From NCBI GenBank assembly GCA_015069015.1, contig SVJK01000005.1, positions 1 through 60,686 on the forward strand: DNA of 60,686 bases. Reading direction: 5' to 3'. This DNA is from Oscillospiraceae bacterium (lineage in GTDB: Bacteria > Bacillota > Clostridia > UMGS1810). Under the pieces are notes generated by a model that saw only the letters and a program-made list of their open reading frames with translations, had not been told where the DNA came from and did not search any database. Positions 51,944 to 60,500 of the stretch are shown in pieces (the first letter of the stretch is position 1; every line of letters begins with the position of its first letter). A program made the translations under genes and the position numbers.

Positions 51944-53239
51944 ATGGGAGATAATGTTTTTTCTTGCAACAGCGGTATTGATATCGCTTTTATTCCTTTT
52001 ATGCCGGCAACCACAATGGACAATGTGGAACTTCGCATACAATTAAAAACAACCAAACCGGGAGCACTGTTGGATGCCATTGTTTTGGTTGACGGAAAAG
52101 AAATTCACAGTGTTAAAAAACAACCTGTGGAAAATTTTTACTTTTTCAATAATTTCAGTTACTACAAAGAAGGCGCACATTCTCTCTGTGTCAGATTCAG
52201 AGAAAGCGGACAAGACGGGTTTGAAGAAACCAATCTTTCTTTTGACATAGAAAAAGAACGCAAACCTCTCCTTTCGGGCGGGTTCATAATGCTTGGTCCC
52301 CCAAATGACAGAATGCCCTGCTCCACCTTCACCAAATCAACCAAACAAATGTCTGAAAAAGACTGGGAAAGATATATAAATGAAATGGCAAAACTGGGCA
52401 TAAAGTGCATAATCATCACAGTAACGGTACAACTTCATACAATGGATGGCGAAAACACCGCTCATTATGACTCAAAACTGTATCCCCGTTCAGACATTTC
52501 TGCCAAAGATCCCATAAGAGCCATACTGCGCTCTGCAGAGGCTAACGGACAGCATGTTTTCATTGGCCTCGGTCACACCTATTGCGGCGCTTTGCCAAAC
52601 ACCACCGATGTCATGGATGAGCTTCATGCCCTTTATGGCGACAGTCCGGCATTTTACGGATGGTATGAATCAGAAGAAGTCAACATGCGTCAGTACAATG
52701 ACAAACTCTGGGAAAGATGGCAAACCTTGAGAAACCATGCATTATCACTTTCCCCCGTAAAACCCTTCATCGTTTCACCTTATGCTGACGGTGAGAATAA
52801 CTATGATAAAACAGGCTCAATTCACCCTGAATTTTTAAGGCGTCTTGAAGCAGGTGATGCATCATTTGATATAATTGCCCCTCAGGATATGGTTGGACAC
52901 ACCATAGAGGGCGGAAGACTGACTGTTAAAGAAAGCGGTGAAATGTATCGCCATCTGGCAAAATCCTGCAAAATTGCCCAAAAACATCTGTGGGCAAATT
53001 GCGAGGCATTTGATTTTAACGATGACTTTCAACTTGTTCCCCGTTTCAACGGTGGTGGCATGAACGGTGAAAACGGATATATTCAGCAAATAGAAGCCGT
53101 TCATCCATATGCCGAAAAAATTGCCACATTTATGTTAAACGGATTCTTTTCTCCAAAAGGTTTTGAGCCGGTGATTGGCGGAGAGGCTGCAGTTGAGCAA
53201 TGCGAATACTATCGTTCATATAAAAATTCCCTGGAATGA
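51944..53239 (+). CDS. DUF4434-like putative glycoside hydrolase
   Basis: The 431-residue protein lacks a signal peptide; GAGGTGACAAG precedes the ATG. Residues about 1-105 form a beta-sandwich (VELRIQLKTTKPGALLDAIV). The barrel begins GGFIMLGPPNDRMPCSTFTK and EKDWERYINEMAKLGIKCII, as in DUF4434 proteins. These look like GH42- or cellulase-type TIM barrels. FYGWYESEEVNMRQYND and FDIIAPQDMVGH may hold acidic catalytic residues. The substrate is unknown; the AraC and GH20-like neighbours suggest glycan breakdown. Confidence 0.65.
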   Translation: MGDNVFSCNSGIDIAFIPFMPATTMDNVELRIQLKTTKPGALLDAIVLVDGKEIHSVKKQPVENFYFFNNFSYYKEGAHSLCVRFRESGQDGFEETNLSFDIEKERKPLLSGGFIMLGPPNDRMPCSTFTKSTKQMSEKDWERYINEMAKLGIKCIIITVTVQLHTMDGENTAHYDSKLYPRSDISAKDPIRAILRSAEANGQHVFIGLGHTYCGALPNTTDVMDELHALYGDSPAFYGWYESEEVNMRQYNDKLWERWQTLRNHALSLSPVKPFIVSPYADGENNYDKTGSIHPEFLRRLEAGDASFDIIAPQDMVGHTIEGGRLTVKESGEMYRHLAKSCKIAQKHLWANCEAFDFNDDFQLVPRFNGGGMNGENGYIQQIEAVHPYAEKIATFMLNGFFSPKGFEPVIGGEAAVEQCEYYRSYKNSLE

Positions 53240-53282
53240 TTATGATATGAAACTTTAATAATTGTAATTACGGTAATATAAC

Positions 53283-53339
53283 GGGGCTGTCTCATTAATT
53301 GTATAATTATGCTTATTATACAATTAATGAGACAGCCCT
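53283..53339. terminator. Long palindromic terminator right of the glycan gene cluster
   Basis: GGGCTGTCTCATTAATTG, extended by TATAAT, pairs perfectly with its complement ending GAGACAGCCC at 53338. It lies between convergent genes and can serve both. Confidence 0.82.
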
Positions 53340-53351
53340 GAGCTTTTGCCA

Positions 53352-54506
53352 TTACACCGGATCATATGTTATATATGCCACATAGCATGAGTTTCTCTCT
53401 TTTAGTTTTTCATTCACAAACTGTGATATATCACTCTTTTCCCCTGACAGAGAATCGGGAATATCCACGTCAAAAATGAATTTCACTTCACAGTCGGTTT
53501 TCTCTATTCTCAAGTCATGCATAGAAAGATTTTCACTATAGATTTTCAAAATGTGTGATATAAGTCTTTGAAGTCTGATTGTCTCTTTATCATCGGTTAC
53601 TATGGGGTCATGATGAATAACAAGATGTACATTTAAAGTATCAAGACACTCCCTTTCAATAGTGTCAATAATATGATGGCATTCCATTGCACTTTCTCTG
53701 TGGTCAAATTCCACATGAACACTTGCAAAACAGTTTTCGGGACCGTAATCGTGAATTAAAAGGTCATGGATTCCGAGAACTTTTTCATTTCTTTGGATAA
53801 AGTTTTCAATATCTTTTCTCATTTCCTCGCTTCCTGCCATACCCATGAGAGTGTCAACGGTTTCTTTTATAATCCCCGCTCCCCCCTTCAGGATAAAAAG
53901 AGACACCAAAAGTCCACCCACTCCATCAAGTCTCCAGCCGAAAGCCCTTTCAAGAATAAGCGCAAAAAGAATTAGAACGGTTGTTACAACATCATAGAGA
54001 GAGTCTTTTGATGCAGCAAAAAGAGCCGATGACGAAATCTTTTTTGCAACAATTTTGTAGAACATAAACAGGAAGAATTTTACCATAACCGAAATGGCAA
54101 GTATGATCAGTACAAGTGATGATACAAGGGTTTTTTCTTCTGTTAAAATCTTGGAAAAAGACACTTTTGCAAGTTCATAACCTGCAAAGAGGATAAACAC
54201 CGCAACAATCATTGCAGATATATATTCAAATCTTCCGTGTCCGTAGGGATGATCGGAATCTGCAGGCTTTTGGGAAATTTTAAATCCTATTAAAGTCACA
54301 ACGGAACTCACACCGTCAAAAAGATTGTTGATGCCGTCACCTACAACAGAAATCGCCCCGAAAACAAGTCCCAGAGCAATTTTAAAAATAGCAAGAAAAG
54401 TGTTTATTAAAATTCCCGTAAGGGATGCTTTTTTCCCTATATCAAATCTTGACGTGTTTTTTGATTCACATTCTTTTGTGAAAGCATCCTTTGACAACAC
54501 TATCAT
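53352..54506 (-). CDS. Cation diffusion facilitator (CDF) efflux protein
   Basis: The 384-residue protein has six membrane helices with the CDF metal site (VVGDGINNLFDGVSSV and HPYGHGRFEYISA, then the later ASKDSLYDVVTTV). A cytoplasmic domain has the His-rich dimer contact (VHVEFDHRESAMECHHIIDT; LNVHLVIHHDP) and about 80 extra residues at the C-terminus. It exports divalent metals such as Zn2+, Mn2+ or Fe2+ against protons. Its start overlaps the HAD gene stop (ATGA). Confidence 0.9.
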   Translation of the reverse strand: MIVLSKDAFTKECESKNTSRFDIGKKASLTGILINTFLAIFKIALGLVFGAISVVGDGINNLFDGVSSVVTLIGFKISQKPADSDHPYGHGRFEYISAMIVAVFILFAGYELAKVSFSKILTEEKTLVSSLVLIILAISVMVKFFLFMFYKIVAKKISSSALFAASKDSLYDVVTTVLILFALILERAFGWRLDGVGGLLVSLFILKGGAGIIKETVDTLMGMAGSEEMRKDIENFIQRNEKVLGIHDLLIHDYGPENCFASVHVEFDHRESAMECHHIIDTIERECLDTLNVHLVIHHDPIVTDDKETIRLQRLISHILKIYSENLSMHDLRIEKTDCEVKFIFDVDIPDSLSGEKSDISQFVNEKLKERNSCYVAYITYDPV

Positions 54507-55336
54507 TTCCTTTCATCAAAACTTATTTTACCGGATTCTATATCTTCTATAACCCTTGCTATGGCATCATTATCATTTGAAACCGTAATATAGTCTGCTG
54601 CCGCCTTTGCATCTTCATTGGCATTTTCAACTGCAATTCCAACACCTGCCGCCTTTATCATCTCAACATCGTTTGTATAATCGCCCACAGCAACTGTTTT
54701 TCTTATGTCAATATTAAGATATTCACAAAGCATTTTAAGTGCCTTTCCTTTGTTGACATCTTTCGGGAGAATTTCAAAAAGGGTTTCTTCTGTACGAACA
54801 AAGTCAAACTTTTCGGCACCCGGACGGGATTTTACCACATTCTCAACTCTGTCCATTCTGCCCTGATCCATATCTCCGAAAACAACCTTTACAGCGCCGT
54901 TTTCTATATCATCAAGACACCCTTTGATGTACTTTGCTCCCGTTCTTTGACGGTATCTTTCCATTGCTTCATTTTCACAGCAGAAAAACATTGAATCTTC
55001 AGTGGTTACCTGATAGCCAATTCCGTCTATATGCTTTTCGGCATATCTGACGATTTCCTTATATCCGTCCGTAAGATATGTTACTCTCACATATTTTTCA
55101 TCGTAGTGGTCATAGAGTCCGCCACCGTTTGTGCATCCGTAGGGACAGTTAATTTTTATCTCATCTGCAATTTTCCGAGCAGTCTGGGGTGATCTCCCCG
55201 TCATAATGGTGAAATATCCGCCCTCTGACATAAAGTATGCTATTTTTTCTTTAACCTCGTCCGAAATGCTTTCGTCACTTTTAATAAGTGTCCCGTCAAG
55301 GTCTGTGCATATTAAAACTCCATCAAATTTCCCCAT
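54503..55336 (-). CDS. HAD-superfamily Cof-type phosphatase
   Basis: The 277-residue protein has motif I CTDLDGTLIKSDE, a Cof-type (IIB) cap, Lys in DVNKGKALKMLCEY and motif IV AVGDYTNDVEMIKAAGVGIA. Such enzymes remove phosphate from sugar phosphates or flavin and thiamin intermediates. It is translationally coupled to the CDF gene. A GGAGAAAAAC-type ribosome site precedes the ATG. Confidence 0.9.
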   Translation of the reverse strand: MGKFDGVLICTDLDGTLIKSDESISDEVKEKIAYFMSEGGYFTIMTGRSPQTARKIADEIKINCPYGCTNGGGLYDHYDEKYVRVTYLTDGYKEIVRYAEKHIDGIGYQVTTEDSMFFCCENEAMERYRQRTGAKYIKGCLDDIENGAVKVVFGDMDQGRMDRVENVVKSRPGAEKFDFVRTEETLFEILPKDVNKGKALKMLCEYLNIDIRKTVAVGDYTNDVEMIKAAGVGIAVENANEDAKAAADYITVSNDNDAIARVIEDIESGKISFDERK

Positions 55337-55358
55337 GTTTTTCTCCGTTTCTACCTTC

Positions 55359-56036
55359 TCAGATTTTAATTGTTTCTCCCGATTTTATGCAATACACCAC
55401 AGAATCCATATCAAACCAAATATCAAAAAGTGTAGGGTTATGTATGATTTTTCCGTCAGCACTGTATATGAGGCTGTTATATGCATTCACATATTCCCTC
55501 AATGAGACGTATAAGACCTTCTGCTTTGTGAAGAAAGCCGTGAACTGCAATTTCGTGTCCTTTTGAAAGAAAATGTTCTCTTATTTCTTCTTCGCCAAAA
55601 GAGCAAATTCCCTCATCAATACTGTTAATATTAAAGGTGCATTTGAGTCCTGCTTCACTTATCACCTTTGAAAAACGCACATCAGACGGACATCCGTCAT
55701 CATAACTGAGAGTGACTGCCTTAGTGCAGTAAGACTCGAACCCCTGTTGTCTCAAACGAATTATTTTTGAAGCCTTTCAATTTGTCGGTCTTGAAGGGCG
55801 ACAGCCCATCTGCGACCTCCGCAGTAAAATTCTCCTAAAAATAATCCGTTTGAGATGTGAGCAGTTTTATCAGTGGCAATTTTTTCTAAAACAAGGAAAA
55901 GCCCGCAGGGAATACTTCCGTATTATCAAGGGGTTTGACACAGTTTTAGGGAAAATTGCCCTGCTAAAACCAATAGGTGTTCAAGTCTTACTGCACTATC
56001 TTTTCCGTCCGGAAATCTCAAAAATTGGTATCTCAT
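55359..56036 (-). pseudogene. Polysaccharide deacetylase, disrupted
   Basis: Read leftward from ATG 56036 (GGGAGGATAATT upstream) the frame gives MRYQFLRFPDGK and is then cut by a small transposon (55722-55998). Removing it with one TA copy restores DKAVTLSYDDGCPSDVRFSK in frame, the NodB-type deacetylase start with its metal-binding Asp-Asp. The frame continues to GHEIAVHGFLHKAEGLIRL and then jumps to another frame, EYVNAYNSLIYSADGKIIHN, which is the family's C-terminus. So the gene also lost its middle (roughly 130 residues by family length) in an out-of-frame deletion. Confidence 0.8.
55722..55998. mobile_element. MITE with 18-20 bp inverted repeats and TA duplication
   Basis: Left end TAGTGCAGTAAGACTCGAAC (55722-55741) and right end GTTCAAGTCTTACTGCACTA (55979-55998) are inverted repeats with one mismatch. 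Inner arms TCTCAAACG..TTATTTTT and AAAAATAA..CGTTTGAGA form a second inverted repeat. TA at each end is the expected duplication for IS630/Tc1-mariner-like transposition. No transposase is encoded, so it must have been moved in trans. Confidence 0.85.
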
Positions 56037-56143
56037 AATTATCCTCCCGACAAACTCTATATTTTTATTTTATAAAACAAGTTCTGTATTGTCAATAAGG
56101 GGAAGGGATTTTTTCAGTATGAGATAGTTTTTTTCTGTTAACC

Positions 56144-56172
56144 TTGCTTTTTTTGTAGGTTTGTAGTATATT
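56144..56172 (+). promoter_or_regulatory. Promoter of the TIGR03960 operon
   Basis: TTGCTT (56144-56149), 17-bp spacer, TATATT (56167-56172), about 73 nt before the chosen ATG. Confidence 0.65.
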
Positions 56173-56251
56173 TAAAATGTATATATATGAAAACATTTAT
56201 TGTGACATAATGCAGATATATCTTAATAATGATACGAGAAAGGATAAGACC

Positions 56252-58093
56252 ATGCTTTTAAAAGAGCAAATTGAAAATATACTCCCCCTTGTGGAAAAAC
56301 CTGCAAGGTATACGGGAGGAGAACTCAATTCCATAGTAAAAGATGCCTCAAAGGTTGATGTCCGCTTTGCTTTTTGCTTTGCGGATACTTATGAAGTGGG
56401 AATGAGCCATCTTGGAATGAAAATTCTCTATTCCCTTATGAATGAAAGGGAAGATGTGTGGTGCGAAAGAGTTTTTGCACCATGGATTGATATGGAAGAG
56501 GAAATGAGAAAAGCAGACATTCCCCTCTACGGTCTTGAATCTCTGGAGGCAATCAAGGACTTTGATTTTTTGGGATTCACTCTCCAGTATGAAATGTGCT
56601 ACACCAATATCATAAATATGCTCTCTCTTGCAAAAGTTCCTCTCCTTGCAAAGGACAGAGGCGAGGGCGATCCCTTTGTTTGCATGGGCGGGCCTTGCGC
56701 CTACAGTGCAGAGGCACTTGCTGACTTTTCCGACTTCTACATCCTCGGTGAAGGGGAAGAAGTCAATCTTGAAGTTATTGATGTGTATAAGCAGTGGAAA
56801 AAGGAAGGGAAATCAAGATTTGAATTTTTAAAAATGATTTCCGCCATTGAGGGGGTCTATGTTCCCTCTTTCTATGAAATTTCCTATAACGATAACGGAA
56901 CTGTCAAGGCGATTGATACAAAATATGACTTTGTTCCCAAAAAGGTGAGAAAAAGAATCATAAAAGACCTTGACAAAGTCTATTACCCCGACAAATTTGT
57001 TGTTCCATTTATTGAAATTGTTCACGACCGTATTATGCTCGAAGTGTTCAGAGGATGCCTGAGAGGTTGCCGTTTTTGTCAGGCAGGTATGATATACAGG
57101 CCTGTTAGAGAAAAAATGCCTCAAACCCTTTTGGACAGCGCTCAAAAACTCATCGACTCCACAGGCTATGAAGAAATCAGCCTTTCATCCCTTTCCACAA
57201 GTGACTATTCCTGCCTGAAAGAATTTACTGACGGACTTCTGGAAATGACCGAAAAAGAAAAAATTTCCCTTTCTCTTCCGTCTCTGAGACTTGATTCTTT
57301 CTCAATGGAACTTATGGAAAAGGTGCAGAAAGTGAGAAAAAGTTCTCTCACCTTTGCTCCTGAGGCAGGTTCACAGAGAATGAGAGATGTTATCAACAAA
57401 AATATTACGGAAGAAGACCTTCTCACCGCATCAAAAACCGCATTTGAGGGTGGTTACAGTTCCATAAAACTCTACTTTATGATGGGACTTCCCTTTGAAA
57501 CAATTGAAGATGTCTGCGCAATTGCCGACCTTTCAAAAAAAGTTGTGAGAGAGTATCTTTCACTTCCAAAAGAAAAGAGAAGCCCCGGGCTCAGAATCAC
57601 GGCGTCTGTTGCATCCTTTGTACCAAAGGCTTTCACCCCTTTCCAGTGGGCAAAGCAAGACGACAGAGACACTTTAAGGGAAAAACAGTATGCCCTGAAA
57701 GAGGCTATGAATGATAAAAGAGTTAAATATAACTACCATGAAGCACCGGTGAGTGCATTGGAGGGTGTTTTTGCCCGTGGTGACAGACGCCTTTCAAAGG
57801 TTCTCTTAAAAGCCCACGAACTTGGCGTTAAATTTGACGGCTGGAGCGACCAATTCAGTCAGGAAAAATGGGACAAAGCCTTTGAAGAATGCGGAATTGA
57901 TCCCAAATTCTACACAAGAGAGCGTTCCTTTGACGAAATTCTCCCCTGGGATATGATAGATGTCGGAGTTACAAAGGAATTCCTCATAAGAGAGGCAAAA
58001 AAAGCAAAAGATGCCATCACAACGCCCCATTGCAGGGAAAAATGTTCAGGATGCGGTGCATCATGCTTTGGAGGAGGTGTTTGCTTTGAGTGA
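56252..58093 (+). CDS. TIGR03960-family B12-binding-like radical SAM protein
   Basis: The protein is about 613 residues from ATG 56252 (GAAAGGATAAGACC upstream; the frame opens further up but has no ribosome site). The N-terminal part resembles a corrinoid-binding domain (RFAFCFADTYEVGMSHLGMK). EVFRGCLRGCRFCQAGMIYR holds the CxxxCxxC radical SAM site, followed by SSLSTSDYSCL and YFMMGLPFE. The C-terminus is Cys-rich (CREKCSGCGASC). The family pairs with DUF2344 and usually lies near RNase G and ribosomal protein L21 genes, which suggests an RNA- or ribosome-related modification. The reaction is not known to me. Confidence 0.9.
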   Translation: MLLKEQIENILPLVEKPARYTGGELNSIVKDASKVDVRFAFCFADTYEVGMSHLGMKILYSLMNEREDVWCERVFAPWIDMEEEMRKADIPLYGLESLEAIKDFDFLGFTLQYEMCYTNIINMLSLAKVPLLAKDRGEGDPFVCMGGPCAYSAEALADFSDFYILGEGEEVNLEVIDVYKQWKKEGKSRFEFLKMISAIEGVYVPSFYEISYNDNGTVKAIDTKYDFVPKKVRKRIIKDLDKVYYPDKFVVPFIEIVHDRIMLEVFRGCLRGCRFCQAGMIYRPVREKMPQTLLDSAQKLIDSTGYEEISLSSLSTSDYSCLKEFTDGLLEMTEKEKISLSLPSLRLDSFSMELMEKVQKVRKSSLTFAPEAGSQRMRDVINKNITEEDLLTASKTAFEGGYSSIKLYFMMGLPFETIEDVCAIADLSKKVVREYLSLPKEKRSPGLRITASVASFVPKAFTPFQWAKQDDRDTLREKQYALKEAMNDKRVKYNYHEAPVSALEGVFARGDRRLSKVLLKAHELGVKFDGWSDQFSQEKWDKAFEECGIDPKFYTRERSFDEILPWDMIDVGVTKEFLIREAKKAKDAITTPHCREKCSGCGASCFGGGVCFE

Positions 58094-58739
58094 TGAAAGA
58101 TTCATATACCGCCTCACCTACACCAAAGGCGAAAGAGTGAAATATATTTCACATCTTGATTTTTTAAGATGTGTGAACCGTGCATTTAAAAGAGCAAAAG
58201 TGCCTGTTAAATATTCTCAAGGGTTTAACCCCCACATTCTCTTAAACATCGGTCTCCCTTGTCCTGTGGGAGTTTCAAGTGTGTGCGAAGAACTTGATAT
58301 TGAACTCACAATGCCTATGGAAAATGATGAAATCATAAAAAGAATGAATTCATCCCTTCCCGATGCCATAAGGGTGCTTGAGTGCAAAAGAAAAGAAAAT
58401 GATCCTGATTTTTATGACATTGAATATGCAAGATATTCCATAAACTTTTCGGCAGATTCCGCTTTTGACACAGAGACATTTTCAAAAGAAGATGAATTTC
58501 TGATTGAGAAAAAGTCAAAAAGAGGAATGAAAGAAGTTAATATTTTTGAGTTTATAAAAGAACTTAAAATATCTGAAAATGCAGACGGCACATATTTTGC
58601 CGATGCCGTAATTTCTGCAGGAAACAAACTGAACTTAAAACCCGATCTTTTAATATCTGCTCTTTCTTCATATTACAATATGAACATAAAAGATGTGTAT
58701 ATTGAAAGAAAAGAGATTTTCTATGAAAATGTGAAATAA
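58086..58739 (+). CDS. TIGR03936/DUF2344 protein
   Basis: The protein is about 217 residues from TTG 58086 (AGGAGG eight bases upstream), overlapping the preceding gene by 8 bp. YRLTYTKGERVKYISHLDFL and VNRAFKRAKVPVKYSQGFNP are the signature of the family usually encoded next to, or fused with, TIGR03960 radical SAM proteins. The two probably act as one complex. The downstream rng-rplU-rpmA genes often found in Firmicutes are absent here. Confidence 0.9.
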   Translation: MSDERFIYRLTYTKGERVKYISHLDFLRCVNRAFKRAKVPVKYSQGFNPHILLNIGLPCPVGVSSVCEELDIELTMPMENDEIIKRMNSSLPDAIRVLECKRKENDPDFYDIEYARYSINFSADSAFDTETFSKEDEFLIEKKSKRGMKEVNIFEFIKELKISENADGTYFADAVISAGNKLNLKPDLLISALSSYYNMNIKDVYIERKEIFYENVK

Positions 58740-58743
58740 TGAA

Positions 58744-58792
58744 AAACCCCCGCTGAAAGGATTTTTCCATATCAGCGGGGGTTTAATTTTTT
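58744..58792. terminator. Bidirectional terminator
   Basis: AAACCCCCGCTGA pairs with TCAGCGGGGGTTT, then AATTTTTTT, between convergent genes. Confidence 0.9.
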
Positions 58793-58799
58793 TACCGTT

Positions 58800-60032
58800 T
58801 TATTCATTATAAGAAGGAAGTTTCACAACATCAAGAGGTTTTCTCTGAATCCATTCTCCGTGGGTAAAATCGGGAATTTCAACAGGGTGTCCTCCATTTG
58901 CAATAGAAAATTCTGTGAGAGGAGTAATCACCATCCACGCTGCCATATCATAGACATCTATGGGAAATTCTCTTCCCTTTAAGATGCAGTCAACGGCGCC
59001 ATTCAGCATTACAACATCCATACCGCCGTGGCCTGCTTCAATTTCTTCTTTGGTGATTCCTTTCCACTGGTCACAAAGATATTTTTCTTCATATTCTTTT
59101 GCGTTGTTGATATATTTTTCATAAAAATCAACAGTTTCAAAAATCTCTTCCATTCCGTCAAAGAAAACCATGTGGTTATTCTGCTCATAAAGTCCTTTTG
59201 TTCCGCGGACTGTGAAATTTCTGCTGTAGTGTCTGGGAAGAGTGGTGTCAAGTTTTAAAACAATTGTTTCACCGTGAGCACATTTTATGATTGTGGTGAC
59301 AACATCACCTTGCTCAAATTTCTGACCGATTAATTTCTTGTTTTCAATTTCTCTTGAATTTATGTATGCTTCAAGTCCTGCCCCCTTTGATGCAACAGAA
59401 ACAAGGGACACCATACGGTTTCCGCGGTTTATGTTCATAAGTTTTGCAATGGGGCCAAGTTCATGAGTAGGATAGTTTTCGCAGTTTCTGTTGATGTAGT
59501 TTCTCAGGCGATAGTGTCTGTTTTCCTCGCCTTTTGTAATTTCTGCCCTGAGGTCGTGAGCATATTCTCCCTCGCAATGAATAATGTCGCCGAAAAGTCC
59601 GTCTCTTGCCATTGCAGTGGCAAGAAGTTCTGTTTTGTTATAGCAACAGTTTTCAAGCATCATAATTGGTGTTTTGGTTCTTTCATAGGTTTCAACAAGT
59701 CTGTGGCAATCTTCAACAGAATATGCACCGCCCACTTCCACCAAAGTTATGATTCCCATCTCCATCGCCTTTATGGCAAAGGGAATGTGAGTTTCCCAGG
59801 ATGAGCAGATGAAAACAGCGTCTATGGGATGGCAAAATGCCTTTTCGCAATCTGTGTAACATTCAGGCCTGGTGCCTGATATTTCTTCAACCTTTTCAGC
59901 CATTTCCATGACTCTGTCCTCATACACATCACAGATTGCAACAATCTGCGCTCCGTGGGTTTTTGCAAGGTTTTCAATCATACCTTTACCTCTTGAACCG
60001 CAACCTATTGCCAAAAATCTTACCTTATCCAT
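58800..60032 (-). CDS. Gfo/Idh/MocA-family protein, GH109-like
   Basis: The protein is about 410 residues from ATG 60032 (GGAGG eight bases upstream). The Rossmann start is VRFLAIGCGSRGKGMIENLA, followed by VAICDVYEDRV and a VEVGGAYSVEDC loop in place of the usual EKP. HYRLRNYINRNCENYPTHEL and GPIAKLMNINRGNRMVSLVS, then TTLPRHYSRNFTVRGTKGLY, resemble GH109 alpha-N-acetylgalactosaminidases, which use bound NAD+ to cleave glycosides. There is no signal peptide. Activity on GalNAc glycans is inferred; an ordinary sugar dehydrogenase role is the alternative. Confidence 0.75.
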   Translation of the reverse strand: MDKVRFLAIGCGSRGKGMIENLAKTHGAQIVAICDVYEDRVMEMAEKVEEISGTRPECYTDCEKAFCHPIDAVFICSSWETHIPFAIKAMEMGIITLVEVGGAYSVEDCHRLVETYERTKTPIMMLENCCYNKTELLATAMARDGLFGDIIHCEGEYAHDLRAEITKGEENRHYRLRNYINRNCENYPTHELGPIAKLMNINRGNRMVSLVSVASKGAGLEAYINSREIENKKLIGQKFEQGDVVTTIIKCAHGETIVLKLDTTLPRHYSRNFTVRGTKGLYEQNNHMVFFDGMEEIFETVDFYEKYINNAKEYEEKYLCDQWKGITKEEIEAGHGGMDVVMLNGAVDCILKGREFPIDVYDMAAWMVITPLTEFSIANGGHPVEIPDFTHGEWIQRKPLDVVKLPSYNE

Positions 60033-60082
60033 TTTCAAGCCTCCAAAAGAAAAAATTTATACAATAATTTTACTTCCCTCTT

Positions 60083-60322
60083 GGGAATAGGAAAAAAAGT
60101 TTCAGAATGGGCAAACTGAACCAAAGCTTTGCTTTGGGATACCCGAAGCTGTACAAAGGTACAGCGAGAGGTGAAGTTTGTCCATATCAAAAAACACAAA
60201 TTCAAAGAAAAAATCAAGTTTTGATTTTTTCATCCTTGAATTCTCCAGATTACACTTGCTGATTATCATAATTATAACATTTATTCATTTGTTTTTTGAG
60301 GTCTGGGCTTTTTTTATATTCC
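60083..60322 (+). repeat. Covarying dispersed element (family 2), copy D
   Basis: Ends GGGAATAGGAAAAAAAG and CTTTTTTTATATTCC. The core stem is ATGGGCAAACT/AGTTTGTCCAT. Three pairs differ from copy A by compensating double changes, and one became G-T. Hairpin CCAAAGC TTT GCTTTGG and stem GCTGTAC AAAG GTACAGC (now perfect) follow. This most diverged copy lacks the leading hairpin. Confidence 0.78.
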
Positions 60323-60430
60323 TAATTATAGTATATCTTTTTTGAAATGTATATACAAAAGCGGATATTTCATCTTTGAATTTAGATACTTTAAGCACGA
60401 GTTGTTTGAGATTGAGAGCTCAATTGTAAT

Positions 60431-60500
60431 CGAAACGCAAGTTTGTAATCTGAAATGCACGATTTATAAGCGAAATGCACGATTTGTAAGCGAAATGCAA
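60431..60500. repeat. Three to four 20-bp tandem repeats
   Basis: Unit GAAATGCACGATTTGTAAGC is present twice with one change, preceded by a diverged unit (GAAACGCAAGTTTGTAATC) and followed by a partial GAAATGCAA. The remaining 60323-60686 shows no gene; a minus-strand frame at 60391-60618 is translated repeat and has no ribosome site. Confidence 0.6.

Noticed and set aside
55850-56038. 62-codon plus-strand frame near the deacetylase pseudogene
   Set aside because: It spans the MITE right half and the antisense of the pseudogene start; no ribosome site.
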